Shown in pieces: positions 23,684 through 32,081 of a stretch of 64,000 bases of DNA (position 1 is its first letter; each line of letters opens with the position of its first letter). Source of the stretch: Dolomitihabitans soli (lineage in GTDB: Bacteria; Actinomycetota; Actinomycetes; Streptosporangiales; Streptosporangiaceae); the NCBI RefSeq assembly GCF_022213955.1, contig NZ_JAKNTW010000025.1, forward strand, positions 55,141 through 119,140, given 5' to 3'. The notes under the pieces are model-generated. The model had not been told where the DNA came from. It ran no database searches and saw only the letters and a list, made by a program, of their open reading frames with translations. The translations under genes were made by a program, and so were the position numbers.

Positions 23684-24283
23684 ATGGAGGGTGTGACGGG
23701 GCGGAGGGATCGGAAGAAACAGGAGACACGGGAGGCGTTGACGAGGTCCGCGCTGAAGCTGGTGCTGGAGCGTGGCATCGGAGGCGTGACCGTCGAGGAC
23801 ATCAGCGGGGAGGCCGACGTCTCGTCCCGCACGTTCTTCAACTACTTCTCCTCCAAGGAGGAGGCGGTCCTCGGGGCCACGCCGTTGGTACGGGCGCGGA
23901 TCGCCGATCGGGTGGCGGCGGCTCCGGCGGACCTTCCGATAGTGGAGACGCTCCGGCTGGTGATGCGGGCCGAGGTGGCGGAGGTCGAGGAGGGACACGA
24001 CCTGGCGCGCCAGCGGATGCGGATCTGCGAGGAGAACCCGTCGCTGCTGCCGTACCTGGTGGCGAGCGGCATGGAGCTTGAACAGGGGCTGGCGGCGGCG
24101 ATAGCCGATCGGACCGGGATCAAGGAGTCCGACGGTTATCCGGTGCTGGTCGCCGCGGTGGTCGCGGCCACCCTGCGAGCGACGATGATGCGCTGGTCCG
24201 GTACGGCGGGCGAGCGGCCGCTGGCCGACCTGCTGGATGAGGCGTTCGACCTGCTGGCCGGCGGATTCGCCGTCCCTGATTGA
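23684..24283 (+). CDS. TetR-family regulator of the adjacent exporter
   Basis: A 199-residue TetR protein: helix-turn-helix in RKKQETREALTRSALKLVLE, then VTVEDISGEADVSSRTFFNY with the typical FFNYFSSKEE; the C-terminal domain ends LLDEAFDLLAGGF. The ATG at 23684 has no ribosome binding site and may be leaderless; a GTG at 23693 is possible but too close to GGAGG. The exporter gene starts 51 bp after its stop on the same strand, so the two form an operon and the exporter is the likely target, induced by its substrate. Confidence 0.92.
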   Translation: MEGVTGRRDRKKQETREALTRSALKLVLERGIGGVTVEDISGEADVSSRTFFNYFSSKEEAVLGATPLVRARIADRVAAAPADLPIVETLRLVMRAEVAEVEEGHDLARQRMRICEENPSLLPYLVASGMELEQGLAAAIADRTGIKESDGYPVLVAAVVAATLRATMMRWSGTAGERPLADLLDEAFDLLAGGFAVPD

Positions 24284-24334
24284 TCATTTCCGCGGGCCTG
24301 GGAGGTTCGCGGTGAGCAGAAACATGAGGAGACA

Positions 24335-25903
24335 ATGACGACCACGGATGCCGTCGTGCCCGATGCGGCCACCGGCCAGACGTCGCGGCGCAAAGTGTTG
24401 CAGGCCCTGTCGGGGCTGATGCTGGGCATGTTCGTGTCCATTCTGGCTTCGACGATCGTGGCCAACGCGCTGCCCCGGATCATCACGGACCTGCAGGGCA
24501 GCCAGTCGGTCTACACCTGGATCGTCACCAGCGAACTGCTGGCGATGACGGCCACGGTGCCGCTGTGGGGCAAGATGGCCGACCTTTACAGCAAGAAGTT
24601 GCTGATCCAGCTCTCGCTGGGCCTGTTCGTCGCCGGCTCGCTGATCGCCGGGCTGACGCCCAATGTGGAGATCTTGATCGTCAGCCGCGTGGTGCAGGGC
24701 GTGGGCGCGGGCGGCATGACCGCACTGGCGATGATCGTGATGGCGGCGATGATCCCGCCGAGGGAGCTCGGCCGGTACGCCGGGATCTTCGGCGCGGTGT
24801 TCGGCATCGGCACGGTCGCCGGGCCGCTGATCGGCGGAGTGCTCGTCGACACCTCCTGGCTGGGCTGGCGCTGGTGCTTCCTGATCGGGGTGCCGTTCAC
24901 GCTGGCCGCGATCGTGCTGCTGCAGCGCACGCTGAACCTGCCGGTGGTGCGGCGTGAAGTGAAGATCGACTACTTGGGGGCGTTCCTGATCACCGTCGGG
25001 GTGTCCACGCTGCTGCTGTGGTCGTCGCTGGCCGGCAACCAGTTCGAGTGGGTGTCCGCCTGGTCCTTCGGCCTGGTCGCCGGCGGGCTGGTGCTCCTGG
25101 TCGCGGCGGTCTGGGTGGAGTCGCGCGCGGTGGAGCCGATCATCCCGCTGAGCATCTTCCGCAACCGTACGGTGACGCTGGCCACGGTGGCGAGCGTGCT
25201 GGTCGGCGTGGCGATGTTCGGCGGCACGGTGTTCCTCTCGCAGTACTTCCAGGTGGCGCTGGGTCACTCGCCGACGGTGGCGGGCCTGATGAGCCTGCCC
25301 ATGATCTTCGGTCTGCTCGTCTCCTCCACGGTGGCCGGTCAGCTGATCACCAAGTGGGGCCGCTGGAAGGGCTTCCTGGTGGCGGGCGGCGTCACCATGA
25401 CGGCCGGCATGCTGCTGCTCAGCTCGATCGACGCGCGGACCAGCGCGCTGCTGCTGGGCATCTACATGGCCGTGCTCGGCGTCGGGGTCGGCATGCTGAT
25501 GCAGAACCTGGTGCTGGCCGCGCAGAACGACGTGCCCGCGCACGAACTCGGCGTGACCACCTCGGTGCTGACCTTCTTCCGCAGCATGGGCGGCGCGGTC
25601 GGCGTCAGCGCCCTCGGCGCGGTGCTCGCCAACCGGGTCACCAGCCTGATCACGGAGAAGCTCGGCCCGCTCGGCGCGGGGGCGGACGGCGGCGGCGCGG
25701 TGCCCGACATCGCCACCCTGCCGGCGCCGCTGGTTCGCGTGGTGCAGGACTCCTACGCCACCGCCACCGCCGAGCTGTTCCTGATCGGCGCCCCCATCAC
25801 CGTGCTGGCCCTGCTGGCGGTGCTGTTCATCAAGGAGAAGCCGCTCAACACCCTCAGCGGTGACGAGCGTCTCGCGCAGGAGGCGGCCCCCGTCTCCCAC
25901 TAG
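24335..25903 (+). CDS. MFS drug exporter, DHA2 (EmrB/QacA) family, 14 TM
   Basis: A 522-residue protein with about fourteen membrane segments. Family motifs include LDxTIVxxALP-like FVSILASTIVANALPRI in helix 1 (the usual acidic residue is replaced, reading SILAST), WGKMADLYSKK (motif A) and RVVQGVGAGGMTAL (motif B), then GPLIGGVLVD (motif C), the antiporter signature. DHA2 members expel drugs, dyes or bile salts using the proton gradient. AGGAGA precedes the ATG. It is co-transcribed with the TetR gene and followed by a strong hairpin. Lack of the helix-1 aspartate may alter the range of cations accepted. Confidence 0.93.
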   Translation: MTTTDAVVPDAATGQTSRRKVLQALSGLMLGMFVSILASTIVANALPRIITDLQGSQSVYTWIVTSELLAMTATVPLWGKMADLYSKKLLIQLSLGLFVAGSLIAGLTPNVEILIVSRVVQGVGAGGMTALAMIVMAAMIPPRELGRYAGIFGAVFGIGTVAGPLIGGVLVDTSWLGWRWCFLIGVPFTLAAIVLLQRTLNLPVVRREVKIDYLGAFLITVGVSTLLLWSSLAGNQFEWVSAWSFGLVAGGLVLLVAAVWVESRAVEPIIPLSIFRNRTVTLATVASVLVGVAMFGGTVFLSQYFQVALGHSPTVAGLMSLPMIFGLLVSSTVAGQLITKWGRWKGFLVAGGVTMTAGMLLLSSIDARTSALLLGIYMAVLGVGVGMLMQNLVLAAQNDVPAHELGVTTSVLTFFRSMGGAVGVSALGAVLANRVTSLITEKLGPLGAGADGGGAVPDIATLPAPLVRVVQDSYATATAELFLIGAPITVLALLAVLFIKEKPLNTLSGDERLAQEAAPVSH

Positions 25904-25916
25904 TTCCCTCGCCCGG

Positions 25917-25964
25917 CGCCGCCGGAGACGATCGGCCCTCGGCCGGGTTTCGTCTCCGGCGGCG
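25917..25964 (+). terminator. Strong stem-loop terminator after the exporter
   Basis: CGCCGCCGGAGACG (25917-25930) pairs perfectly with CGTCTCCGGCGGCG (25951-25964). The 20-nt loop holds a second small hairpin (CGGCC-CTC-GGCCG). It begins 13 bp after the stop codon. Confidence 0.8.
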
Positions 25965-26116
25965 TCGGTTTCTGAGCGGAAACCTCGGTGGCGCGCCCAC
26001 CGTACGGCCGGGTGGCCCCGGCACCCGCGTGCCCGGCCTTGCCGGCCCGAGCCCGGCGCGCGCCCGGTTCAGGTGATCGGAGAGCGGGCAAGTCCGGGTT
26101 CGGCGCGCCTCCGGTG

Positions 26117-27586
26117 TCAGGTGCCTGTGGCGAGCAGGCGGGCGACGGCCCTGGCCGAGGCGCGGGAGACGCCGTGCGTGGCGAGATGGACGGCCCCGGC
26201 GGGAGCGCCGGGAACACCGGTCTCGACGACGACCGCGTCGGGGCGTCGCCGTACGGCGTCGGCCAGGAGGTCGAGCACCCACGGGTGACGGGCGGCGTCA
26301 TGGACGACCAGCACGACGGGGCGGCCGTCGGGTGTGAGGTCGGGGAGGGCGTGGCCGGCGGCGGTGACCGTGTGACCCTCGGTATCGGGCCACAGTTCGG
26401 TGAGCGCGCCGATGAGACCGGTCCGGGCGGCGAGGTCGACCGCCGCGCTCATCCGCGGGGCGATGTCGACGACCAGCGGGGCACCCGACAACACCGCGTA
26501 CGGCTCGCCGCCCGGCGCGATCGTCACCCGCAGCGCCGCACGGGCCGCCTCCATGCCGAGCTCCTCGTCGGGCACGTGGCCGGGTACGCCGGCCGGAGCC
26601 GAGGAGAGGGCGAGGACGCGGGCGGCGGCTTCGGCGAGGCGGGCCTCGGGGAGGCGGCCGGCGTGGACGGCCTCGACGACGCCGTCGCGGAGCGCGAGGA
26701 CGCTCTCCCCGCCGGGGGAGGAGGTGCCGACGCAGATGGCGTCCGCGCCCGCCGCGAGCGCGCGGACCGCGATCTCGGCGGGTGAGCCGAGGGCGGCGAC
26801 GGCGCGCATCTCGATCGCGTCGGTGACGAGCAAGCCGCCGAAGCCCAGTTCGTCGCGCAGCAGACCGGTCAGGATGCGCCTGCTCAGGGTGGCGGGGTTG
26901 GCCGGGTCGAAGGCGGGGACCAGGAGGTGACCGCACATCACCGCGCGGACCCCGGCCTCGATGGCGGCGCGGAACGGAGGCAGGTCGCGCTCGCGGAACA
27001 AGTCGGCGGACGCGTGCACGGTGGGCAGCGCCAGGTGCGAGTCGGTGACGGTGTCGCCGTGGCCGGGGAAGTGCTTGGCGCAGGCGGCCACCCCGGTGGC
27101 CTGGAGCCCGGCGATCCAGGCCGCGGTGTGGCGGGCGACGAGATCGGGATCGGGTCCGAAGGAGCGGATCCCGATCACCGGGTTGGCCGGGTCGGCGTTC
27201 ACGTCGGCCACCGGGGCGTAGTTCAGGGTGATGCCGGCGGCGGCGAGCATGGCGCCGATCTCGCCGGCGACCCGCTCGGTGCGTTTCACGTCGTCGCCCA
27301 CGCCCAGCGCGCGGTTCCCCGGCCAGGAACTACCGGTCCTGGCCTCCAGCCGGGTGACCGCGCCGCCCTCCTCGTCGACCGCGACCACCACGCCCGGGTT
27401 CTCCTGTCGCAGCTTGGCGACGAGGCCGGCGGTCTGCGCCGGATCCTCGATGTTGCGGGCGAAGAGCACGGCCCCGCCGAGGCCGTCGCCGAGCGTGCGG
27501 AGCAGCCAGGCGGGTGGCGCGGTGCCGTCGAAGCCTGGCTGGAGCACGGTGAGCGCCAGCCGGCTCAGATCGGGACTGTGGTGCAT
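26117..27586 (-). CDS. GH3 beta-N-acetylhexosaminidase (NagZ-like)
   Basis: A 489-residue GH3 enzyme. NagZ-type motifs are visible: VAVDEEGG (residues 69-75), the loop K171-HFPGHGDTVTDSH carrying the histidine-aspartate acid/base dyad specific to GlcNAc-releasing GH3 enzymes, and the nucleophile D256 in LVTDAIEM. A further domain of about 130 residues follows. No signal peptide is seen, so it is probably intracellular. NagZ removes GlcNAc from anhydro-muropeptides; the divergent neighbour AnmK phosphorylates anhydro-MurNAc, so the pair covers two steps of peptidoglycan recycling. The ATG at 27586 was used. Confidence 0.92.
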   Translation of the reverse strand: MHHSPDLSRLALTVLQPGFDGTAPPAWLLRTLGDGLGGAVLFARNIEDPAQTAGLVAKLRQENPGVVVAVDEEGGAVTRLEARTGSSWPGNRALGVGDDVKRTERVAGEIGAMLAAAGITLNYAPVADVNADPANPVIGIRSFGPDPDLVARHTAAWIAGLQATGVAACAKHFPGHGDTVTDSHLALPTVHASADLFRERDLPPFRAAIEAGVRAVMCGHLLVPAFDPANPATLSRRILTGLLRDELGFGGLLVTDAIEMRAVAALGSPAEIAVRALAAGADAICVGTSSPGGESVLALRDGVVEAVHAGRLPEARLAEAAARVLALSSAPAGVPGHVPDEELGMEAARAALRVTIAPGGEPYAVLSGAPLVVDIAPRMSAAVDLAARTGLIGALTELWPDTEGHTVTAAGHALPDLTPDGRPVVLVVHDAARHPWVLDLLADAVRRRPDAVVVETGVPGAPAGAVHLATHGVSRASARAVARLLATGT

Positions 27587-27601
27587 GAGGGTGCCTTTGC
27601 G

Positions 27602-27647
27602 TGTAGATAATCTCCGAAGAACTCTATAGCCATGAAAACTCTCTACA
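27602..27647. promoter_or_regulatory. Divergent promoter region with TGTAGA/TCTACA arms
   Basis: The 71-bp AT-rich gap between the GH3 and anmK genes must hold both promoters. TGTAGA (27602-27607) and TCTACA (27642-27647) are reverse complements 34 bp apart, so each lies near one gene start and may be a common regulatory half-site. AAGGAG (27647-27652) is the anmK ribosome binding site. Confidence 0.35.
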
Positions 27648-27657
27648 AGGAGTCTCC

Positions 27658-28791
27658 GTGCGGGTGCTAGGACTGATCTCGGGAACGTCCCACGACGGAA
27701 TCGACAGCGCGGTCGTCGAGTGGTCGGCGGACGGCACCGAGATCACCGGAGTCGTCGAGCGGATCGGGGAACGGCCCTACGACCGCGACCTCAGGGCCCG
27801 GATCGTCGAGGCGTTGCCGCCGAACCGGCCCGGCATGGCCGAGGTGTGCGCGCTGGACACCCTGATCGGGCAGGCGTTCGCCGTCGCCGCCCAGGAGTGC
27901 GGGCCCGTCGACCTCATCTGCTCCCACGGGCAGACGATGTATCACTGGGTGGAGGAAGGACACGTGCTCGGCACGATGCAGCTCGGCCAGCCCGCCTGGA
28001 TCGCCGAACGGACCGGCGTGCCCGTGGTCTCCGACGTCCGGGCCCGCGACGTGAGCGCGGGCGGGCACGGCGCGCCACTGGTCTCCTACCTCGACCTGCT
28101 GCTCCTGGCCGGGCTGCCCGGCCGCGCCGGGGCGCTGAACCTGGGCGGGATCGCGAACCTGACCGTGCGGGACGAGGGCATCGCCTACGACACGGGACCG
28201 GCGTCGGCGCTGATGGACGCGGCGGTGCTGGCCGCCACCGGTGCGTCCTTCGACGAGGACGGGCGGCTGGCCGCGGCGGGGGAGGTGCACGAGGGGCTGC
28301 TGGGCGAACTGCTCGCCGAGCCGTACTATCGGCTGCCGCCGCCCAAGAGCACCGGCAAGGAGTTGTTCCACGCCGGCTACCTGGCACGGGTCGCCGCGCC
28401 GTACGGGCTGGGGGTGGCCGACCTGCTCGCCACGCTCACGGCGCTGACCGCGCGGACCGTGGCGGCGGAGATCCGGCGTCATCGGCTCGGCACGGTGGTG
28501 GTGTCGGGCGGCGGGGTGCGCAACCCGGTGCTGATGGGGATGCTGGCCGAGGCGGCGGGCGGGGTCCGGCTGGTGCCGAGCGACGAACTGGGGGTGCCCT
28601 CGGACGCCAAGGAGGCGATCGCGTTCTCGCTGTTCGGCTGGCTGACCGCGCACGGGCTGGCGGCGACCGTCCCGTCCTGCACCGGTGCGGCGGGCGCGCG
28701 GATCCTCGGTTCGATCACGCCGGGACGGGGCCCGCTGGTGCTTCCCGAACCGTCGCGCGTCTCACCGGAACGGATCCGCTTCGAGCGCTGA
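27658..28791 (+). CDS. anmK: Anhydro-N-acetylmuramic acid kinase
   Basis: A 377-residue sugar kinase of the ASKHA fold: GTSHDGID at residues 9-16 (many homologues have GTSMDGID), [21 protein letters not shown], the phosphate-binding [11 protein letters not shown] and [13 protein letters not shown] near the end. AnmK hydrolyses and phosphorylates 1,6-anhydro-MurNAc to MurNAc-6-phosphate during cell-wall recycling. The GTG start has AAGGAG five bases upstream. Divergence from the NagZ-like gene supports the assignment. No MurQ etherase gene is in the window. Confidence 0.95.
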   Translation: MRVLGLISGTSHDGIDSAVVEWSADGTEITGVVERIGERPYDRDLRARIVEALPPNRPGMAEVCALDTLIGQAFAVAAQECGPVDLICSHGQTMYHWVEEGHVLGTMQLGQPAWIAERTGVPVVSDVRARDVSAGGHGAPLVSYLDLLLLAGLPGRAGALNLGGIANLTVRDEGIAYDTGPASALMDAAVLAATGASFDEDGRLAAAGEVHEGLLGELLAEPYYRLPPPKSTGKELFHAGYLARVAAPYGLGVADLLATLTALTARTVAAEIRRHRLGTVVVSGGGVRNPVLMGMLAEAAGGVRLVPSDELGVPSDAKEAIAFSLFGWLTAHGLAATVPSCTGAAGARILGSITPGRGPLVLPEPSRVSPERIRFER

Positions 28792-28794
28792 CCC

Positions 28795-28833
28795 GCCGTT
28801 GAGCGCCGCCGTTGAGCGCCGGAGTTGGGCGCC
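28795..28833. repeat. 13-bp tandem repeat, three copies, after anmK
   Basis: GCCGTTGAGCGCC at 28795-28807 and 28808-28820 are identical; GGAGTTGGGCGCC at 28821-28833 is a diverged third copy. The array starts four bases after the anmK stop, in the convergent gap before the DUF305 gene. Confidence 0.85.
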
Positions 28834-28873
28834 GCCCGCCGGGACCGGAGCCGCCAGGACCTGCCGAACGCCG

Positions 28874-29440
28874 CTAGGCGCTCGGCGTGGGAGCGTCCAG
28901 CCCGGCGAGGAGGCCGAGCATGTGGTCGATCTGGGCGGTCTGGGCTCGGCTGATCCGGCGGGCCAGCTCGACCGTGGGCGGGTTCGCGCCCTTGGCGACC
29001 TCCTCGTCGGCCATCTGCACCGAGTCGTCGAGGTGCGCGATCAGCAGGTTGAGGAAGTCGCGGTCGAAGTCCGCGCGATCCGCCTTCCGGAGGGCGGTCA
29101 TCTCCTTCGCCGACGTCTGGGGCATGCCGCCGTGACCGGCGTGCGCGTCGGCGCTCGCGCTCAGCGGCTGGTCCCAGGAGTGCAGGCGCTCCATCATGGT
29201 GTGGACCTCGGTGGCCTCGGTGACCGCGATGGCGCCCGCCAGGGTCCTGACCTCCTCGGTGGTCGCCTTCTTGCTCGCCAGCCGTACGATCTCGATGCTC
29301 TGCTTGTGGTGCTCGATCATCATCTGCAGGAACATCACGTCGGCGGCGGAGACGGTGTCCGCCGCCGCGGGCGTCTCGCGTTCCCCGCCGCCGCATCCCG
29401 TGATCAGCAGGATGGCCAGGACGGTGACCAGAAGCCTCAT
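28874..29440 (-). CDS. DUF305 family lipoprotein
   Basis: A 188-residue secreted lipoprotein: hydrophobic leader then lipobox ITGC (cysteine about residue 16). The mature part is a four-helix ferritin-like DUF305 domain with the repeated signature FLQMMIEHHKQSIEIVRLA and, in the second half, DFDRDFLNLLIAHLDDSVQM. The His-rich pairs (EHH, DAHAGHGG) could bind metal. The ATG at 29440 has GGGAGGA upstream. It lies 64 bp after the LPMO gene on the same strand, so both may share a transcript; a link to copper handling is attractive but unproven. Confidence 0.88.
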   Translation of the reverse strand: MRLLVTVLAILLITGCGGGERETPAAADTVSAADVMFLQMMIEHHKQSIEIVRLASKKATTEEVRTLAGAIAVTEATEVHTMMERLHSWDQPLSASADAHAGHGGMPQTSAKEMTALRKADRADFDRDFLNLLIAHLDDSVQMADEEVAKGANPPTVELARRISRAQTAQIDHMLGLLAGLDAPTPSA

Positions 29441-29504
29441 CGGGCGTCCTCCCATGGCGGGTGGTTCCCGGCGGGCGGGACGGGCTCGCCCGCCGGGGAG
29501 GTGG

Positions 29505-30362
29505 TCAGACGCGCTGCCAGAGAGCCGGGACGTTCGGCGGCTCCCAGCCGGCCAGCGCGGTGTGCGCCTGCCTGCACTCGTAGGTCGCGCCGCCGTAGGT
29601 GACGCGGGCGCCCGGGGTGTAGGCGGTGCCGGCCGCCCAGGTGCCGCCCGGCTGGGTGACGGTGGGCGTCGGGGTGGGGGTCGGAGTAGGGGTGGGGGTG
29701 GGCGTCGGGGTCGGCGTGGGGGTCGGGTTGGTGCCGCCGCCGAAGTCGACGTCCGAGCAGGTGTAGAACGCCTCCTCGCTGCCCACGACACGCTGCCAGA
29801 TCGAGTAGATCAGGTGGCGTCCCGTGCGCTGCGGGATGTTGATCGTCCAGTTGGTGAAGGTCGTCGGGTTCTGGTTGTTGAACGTCCTGACGGGGACCAG
29901 GTCCGCCCAGCGCAGCGGCATGGCCGGGTTCCAGCCCTCGCGGGTGATGTAGAACTCGAAGTTGCTGTTCGCGTGCGGTGCGGTCGCGTGGTAGGTGACC
30001 GTCAGCGGGCCGGGGGAGACGCGCGTCGCGGGCCAGTCGGTTCTGACCAGGTCCAGCCCACGATACTTCTCCCTCCCGGCGCTGCACAGCTTTCCGTCGG
30101 GGATGATCTCTCTGTGCCTGCCGCCCGCGGTGAGCAGGGAGACCTCGTGCCAGTCGTAGAAGGCCTGGGTGCCGCCGGCCGCGATGGCGGCCTTGCAGGC
30201 GTCGGACTTGGGCGTCTCCGGGCCCTCCTGCTTGCAGACGTAGACCCGGCTCGGCGGGTTCGACAGGGAGCCGTGCGCGTTCGCCGCGGTGGCGGGTAAC
30301 AGGGCGAGCAGGCTGGCGGCGGGGACGGTGATGGCGAGGGCGGTCTTGAGTCGTGCGCGCAC
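29505..30362 (-). CDS. AA10 lytic polysaccharide monooxygenase with CBM5 chitin-binding domain
   Basis: A 285-residue secreted copper enzyme. The signal peptide ends TAANA, leaving His30 (HGSLSNPPSRVY) as the mature N-terminus; H30 and H130 (PHANSNFEFY) form the histidine brace that holds copper. The AA10 domain runs to about residue 208, then a linker of eleven PT dipeptides (about 212-235), then a C-terminal CBM5/12-type domain (TWAAGTAYTPGARVTYGG, CRQAHTA, WEPPNVPALWQ). AA10 enzymes with this domain oxidatively cleave crystalline chitin. The start is a GTG at 30362 with GGAGGAG upstream. It fits with the GlcNAc/chitobiose uptake locus at 8.7-13 kb. Confidence 0.95.
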   Translation of the reverse strand: MRARLKTALAITVPAASLLALLPATAANAHGSLSNPPSRVYVCKQEGPETPKSDACKAAIAAGGTQAFYDWHEVSLLTAGGRHREIIPDGKLCSAGREKYRGLDLVRTDWPATRVSPGPLTVTYHATAPHANSNFEFYITREGWNPAMPLRWADLVPVRTFNNQNPTTFTNWTINIPQRTGRHLIYSIWQRVVGSEEAFYTCSDVDFGGGTNPTPTPTPTPTPTPTPTPTPTPTVTQPGGTWAAGTAYTPGARVTYGGATYECRQAHTALAGWEPPNVPALWQRV

Positions 30363-30417
30363 CTGAGCTCCTCCGGGAGTTCTGGGGGGATGGGGAGGGT
30401 GAACCGCAGGTAATAAA

Positions 30418-30434
30418 AAGGAAACCTTCTTAAG
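30418..30434. promoter_or_regulatory. AAGG-AAA-CCTT dyad plus CTTAAG upstream of the LPMO gene
   Basis: AAGG (30418-30421) and CCTT (30425-30428) flank AAA, followed by the palindrome CTTAAG (30429-30434), in the only AT-rich patch upstream of the LPMO gene. A polysaccharide-responsive regulator is plausible; no dre-type element is seen here. Confidence 0.3.
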
Positions 30435-30519
30435 AATTAACCACGATTAGCCGGGCCGCCGCAAGGGATTCGCGCAACCTGCGGGCTCACCGGGCCGCAC
30501 CGATGCGGCCCCCGGAGGA

Positions 30520-30891
30520 TCAGGCGAGGCGCGTACGCCGGGTCACCGTCACGGCGACCGCCCAGGCGGCCCCCGCGCCGACGGCGTACCAGAACAGGTC
30601 CGGCGGGTTGAACGACGTGCCGAACACCAGACGGGCCAAAGGCGTGATCGCGGCCAGCTCGGCCGGCACACCGGTGAGTTGCGCGAACTCCACGGCCCAG
30701 CTCACCGCGAGCGCCGCGAGGGCGGCGACGGCGAGCCGCAGACGCGGGAGGACCGTCAGGATCAGGGCGAACACCAGGACCGTGTAGAGCGCGTCTCCCG
30801 CGTATTTGGCGAACGCGCCGTCCGTGAACGCGCGCACCGAGAGACCGGCGGCCACCGTCAGGACTGCCGCGAGCGCGGCGAGAGCTCGCAC
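30520..30891 (-). CDS. DUF2809 family membrane protein
   Basis: A 123-residue membrane protein with about four hydrophobic segments. The conserved pattern of DUF2809 is visible: GLSVRAFTDGAFAKYAGDAL (R, K-x-x-GD), YTVLVFALILTVLPRLRL, WAVEFAQLTG (E-x-x-QL) and a final FNPPDLFWYAVGAG (F-x-x-xDL-x-x-Y). The family has no firm function. The start is a GTG at 30891. It is a single gene; the 220 bp between it and cvnD show nothing recognisable. Confidence 0.8.
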   Translation of the reverse strand: MRALAALAAVLTVAAGLSVRAFTDGAFAKYAGDALYTVLVFALILTVLPRLRLAVAALAALAVSWAVEFAQLTGVPAELAAITPLARLVFGTSFNPPDLFWYAVGAGAAWAVAVTVTRRTRLA

Positions 30892-31111
30892 GACGACACC
30901 CTAGCCGAGCCGGTCATCCCCGGTGACGATCCCGGCGGACATGTCGCGCTCCGTCCTGCGAAGCGCGGCGGCGCCCAGGCGGACGCCGCGCGGCACGGTC
31001 GAGCGGAACCCGATGGAGAACGCCCGCCCGCAGGCGTCCGGCGGCGGACACGGCGTCGCGATGGTCGCACGAACAGGTTCATGACGATCGCCGCTGTGGC
31101 CGCCGCGCTGG

Positions 31112-31714
31112 TCAGGCGGGTGTGGGGCGCTTGCTGTTCCGCTCCATGGAGTGCTGCACGAGGGTGATCAGAACCTCCTTGCCGGACTCCCGCCGCCTGG
31201 CGTCGCAGAGCACGATCGGGATGGCCGGGTTGAGGCCCAGGGCCAGCCGGACCTCGTCGAGGTCGTAGGTGCGCGCGCCGTCGAAGCAGTTCACCGCGAC
31301 GACGAACGGCGTCTTCCTGCGCTCGAAGTAGTCGACGGCGGGGAAGCAGTCGGCGAGCCGCCGCGTATCGGCGAGGATCACCGCGCCCAGCGCGCCGGCG
31401 GCCAGTTCGTCCCACATGAACCAGAAGCGCTCCTGGCCCGGCGTCCCGAACAGGTACAGGACGTACTCCTCGCCCACGCTGATCCGGCCGAAGTCCATGG
31501 CGACGGTGGTGGTGTTCTTGGCCTCGACCCCGGCCACGTCGTCGACGCCCACGCTGAGGTCGGTCAGGACCTCCTCCGTGCGCAGCGGCCGGATCTCCGA
31601 CACCGCACCCACCAGTGTGGTCTTGCCGACCCCGAACCCACCCGCGACCAGCAACTTGATCGCGGTCGGCAGCTTCTTGGGCGCCTTCACGCGATCAGAG
31701 CGCGCGGAGTCCAT
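31112..31714 (-). CDS. cvnD: Conservon GTPase (CvnD-type ATP/GTP-binding protein)
   Basis: A 200-residue small GTPase: P-loop GGFGVGKTT at residues 25-33, switch region TTTVAMDFGRI, DTPG-equivalent LFGTPGQERFWFMWDEL and VNCFDG in place of NKxD. This is the MglA/CvnD group that, with a sensor kinase-like protein, a roadblock protein and a DUF742 protein, forms a membrane-associated signalling complex likened to a eukaryotic G-protein system. It overlaps the end of cvnC by 20 bp; a GTG at 31690 would avoid this but drops eight residues. Last gene of the four-gene operon. Confidence 0.93.
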   Translation of the reverse strand: MDSARSDRVKAPKKLPTAIKLLVAGGFGVGKTTLVGAVSEIRPLRTEEVLTDLSVGVDDVAGVEAKNTTTVAMDFGRISVGEEYVLYLFGTPGQERFWFMWDELAAGALGAVILADTRRLADCFPAVDYFERRKTPFVVAVNCFDGARTYDLDEVRLALGLNPAIPIVLCDARRRESGKEVLITLVQHSMERNSKRPTPA

Positions 31715-32081
31715 TCAGCACCGCCTCATACATTCTCAGATCGTGCATGTCCACTTCCGGCTGGGGATCCTGAACGTCGATGAACCCCTTGTCGAGCAGG
31801 TCGCCGAGCAGTACCCGCACCGTGCCGGCCGGCAGGTCCAGGTGGGCGGCGACCTCGGCCACCGACAGCGGGTCCTGGCAGAGCCGCACGATGGCGAGGT
31901 GCTCGGGATTGAGCCCGACCTCCATCGCCCCCGCGGAGCGGACGGACACCGCCAGCGAGATGAGGTTGAAGTCGCCGCGGACCGGCTCGGTACGGCCGCG
32001 CGTCATCACGTACGGGCGCACGATCGGGCCTGCCTGCTCGTCGTGCCACTTCTCCTCTATCGGCTCCTCGTAGGGATTCAT
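31695..32081 (-). CDS. cvnC: DUF742 protein (CvnC-type)
   Basis: A 128-residue DUF742 protein: IVRPYVMTRGRTEPVRGDF opens the domain and the remainder is a winged-helix-like region (LSVAEVAAHLDLPAGTVRVL, LLGDLLDKGFI). CvnC proteins take part in the conservon complex and may bind DNA or a partner. The ATG at 32081 overlaps the cvnB stop as ATGA. Order cvnA-cvnB-cvnC-cvnD is the standard one. Confidence 0.92.
   Translation of the reverse strand: MNPYEEPIEEKWHDEQAGPIVRPYVMTRGRTEPVRGDFNLISLAVSVRSAGAMEVGLNPEHLAIVRLCQDPLSVAEVAAHLDLPAGTVRVLLGDLLDKGFIDVQDPQPEVDMHDLRMYEAVLNGLRAL

Noticed and set aside
29660..29730. Regulatory or CRISPR-like low-complexity repeat
   Set aside because: It encodes the (PT)n linker of the LPMO and is explained by the protein.
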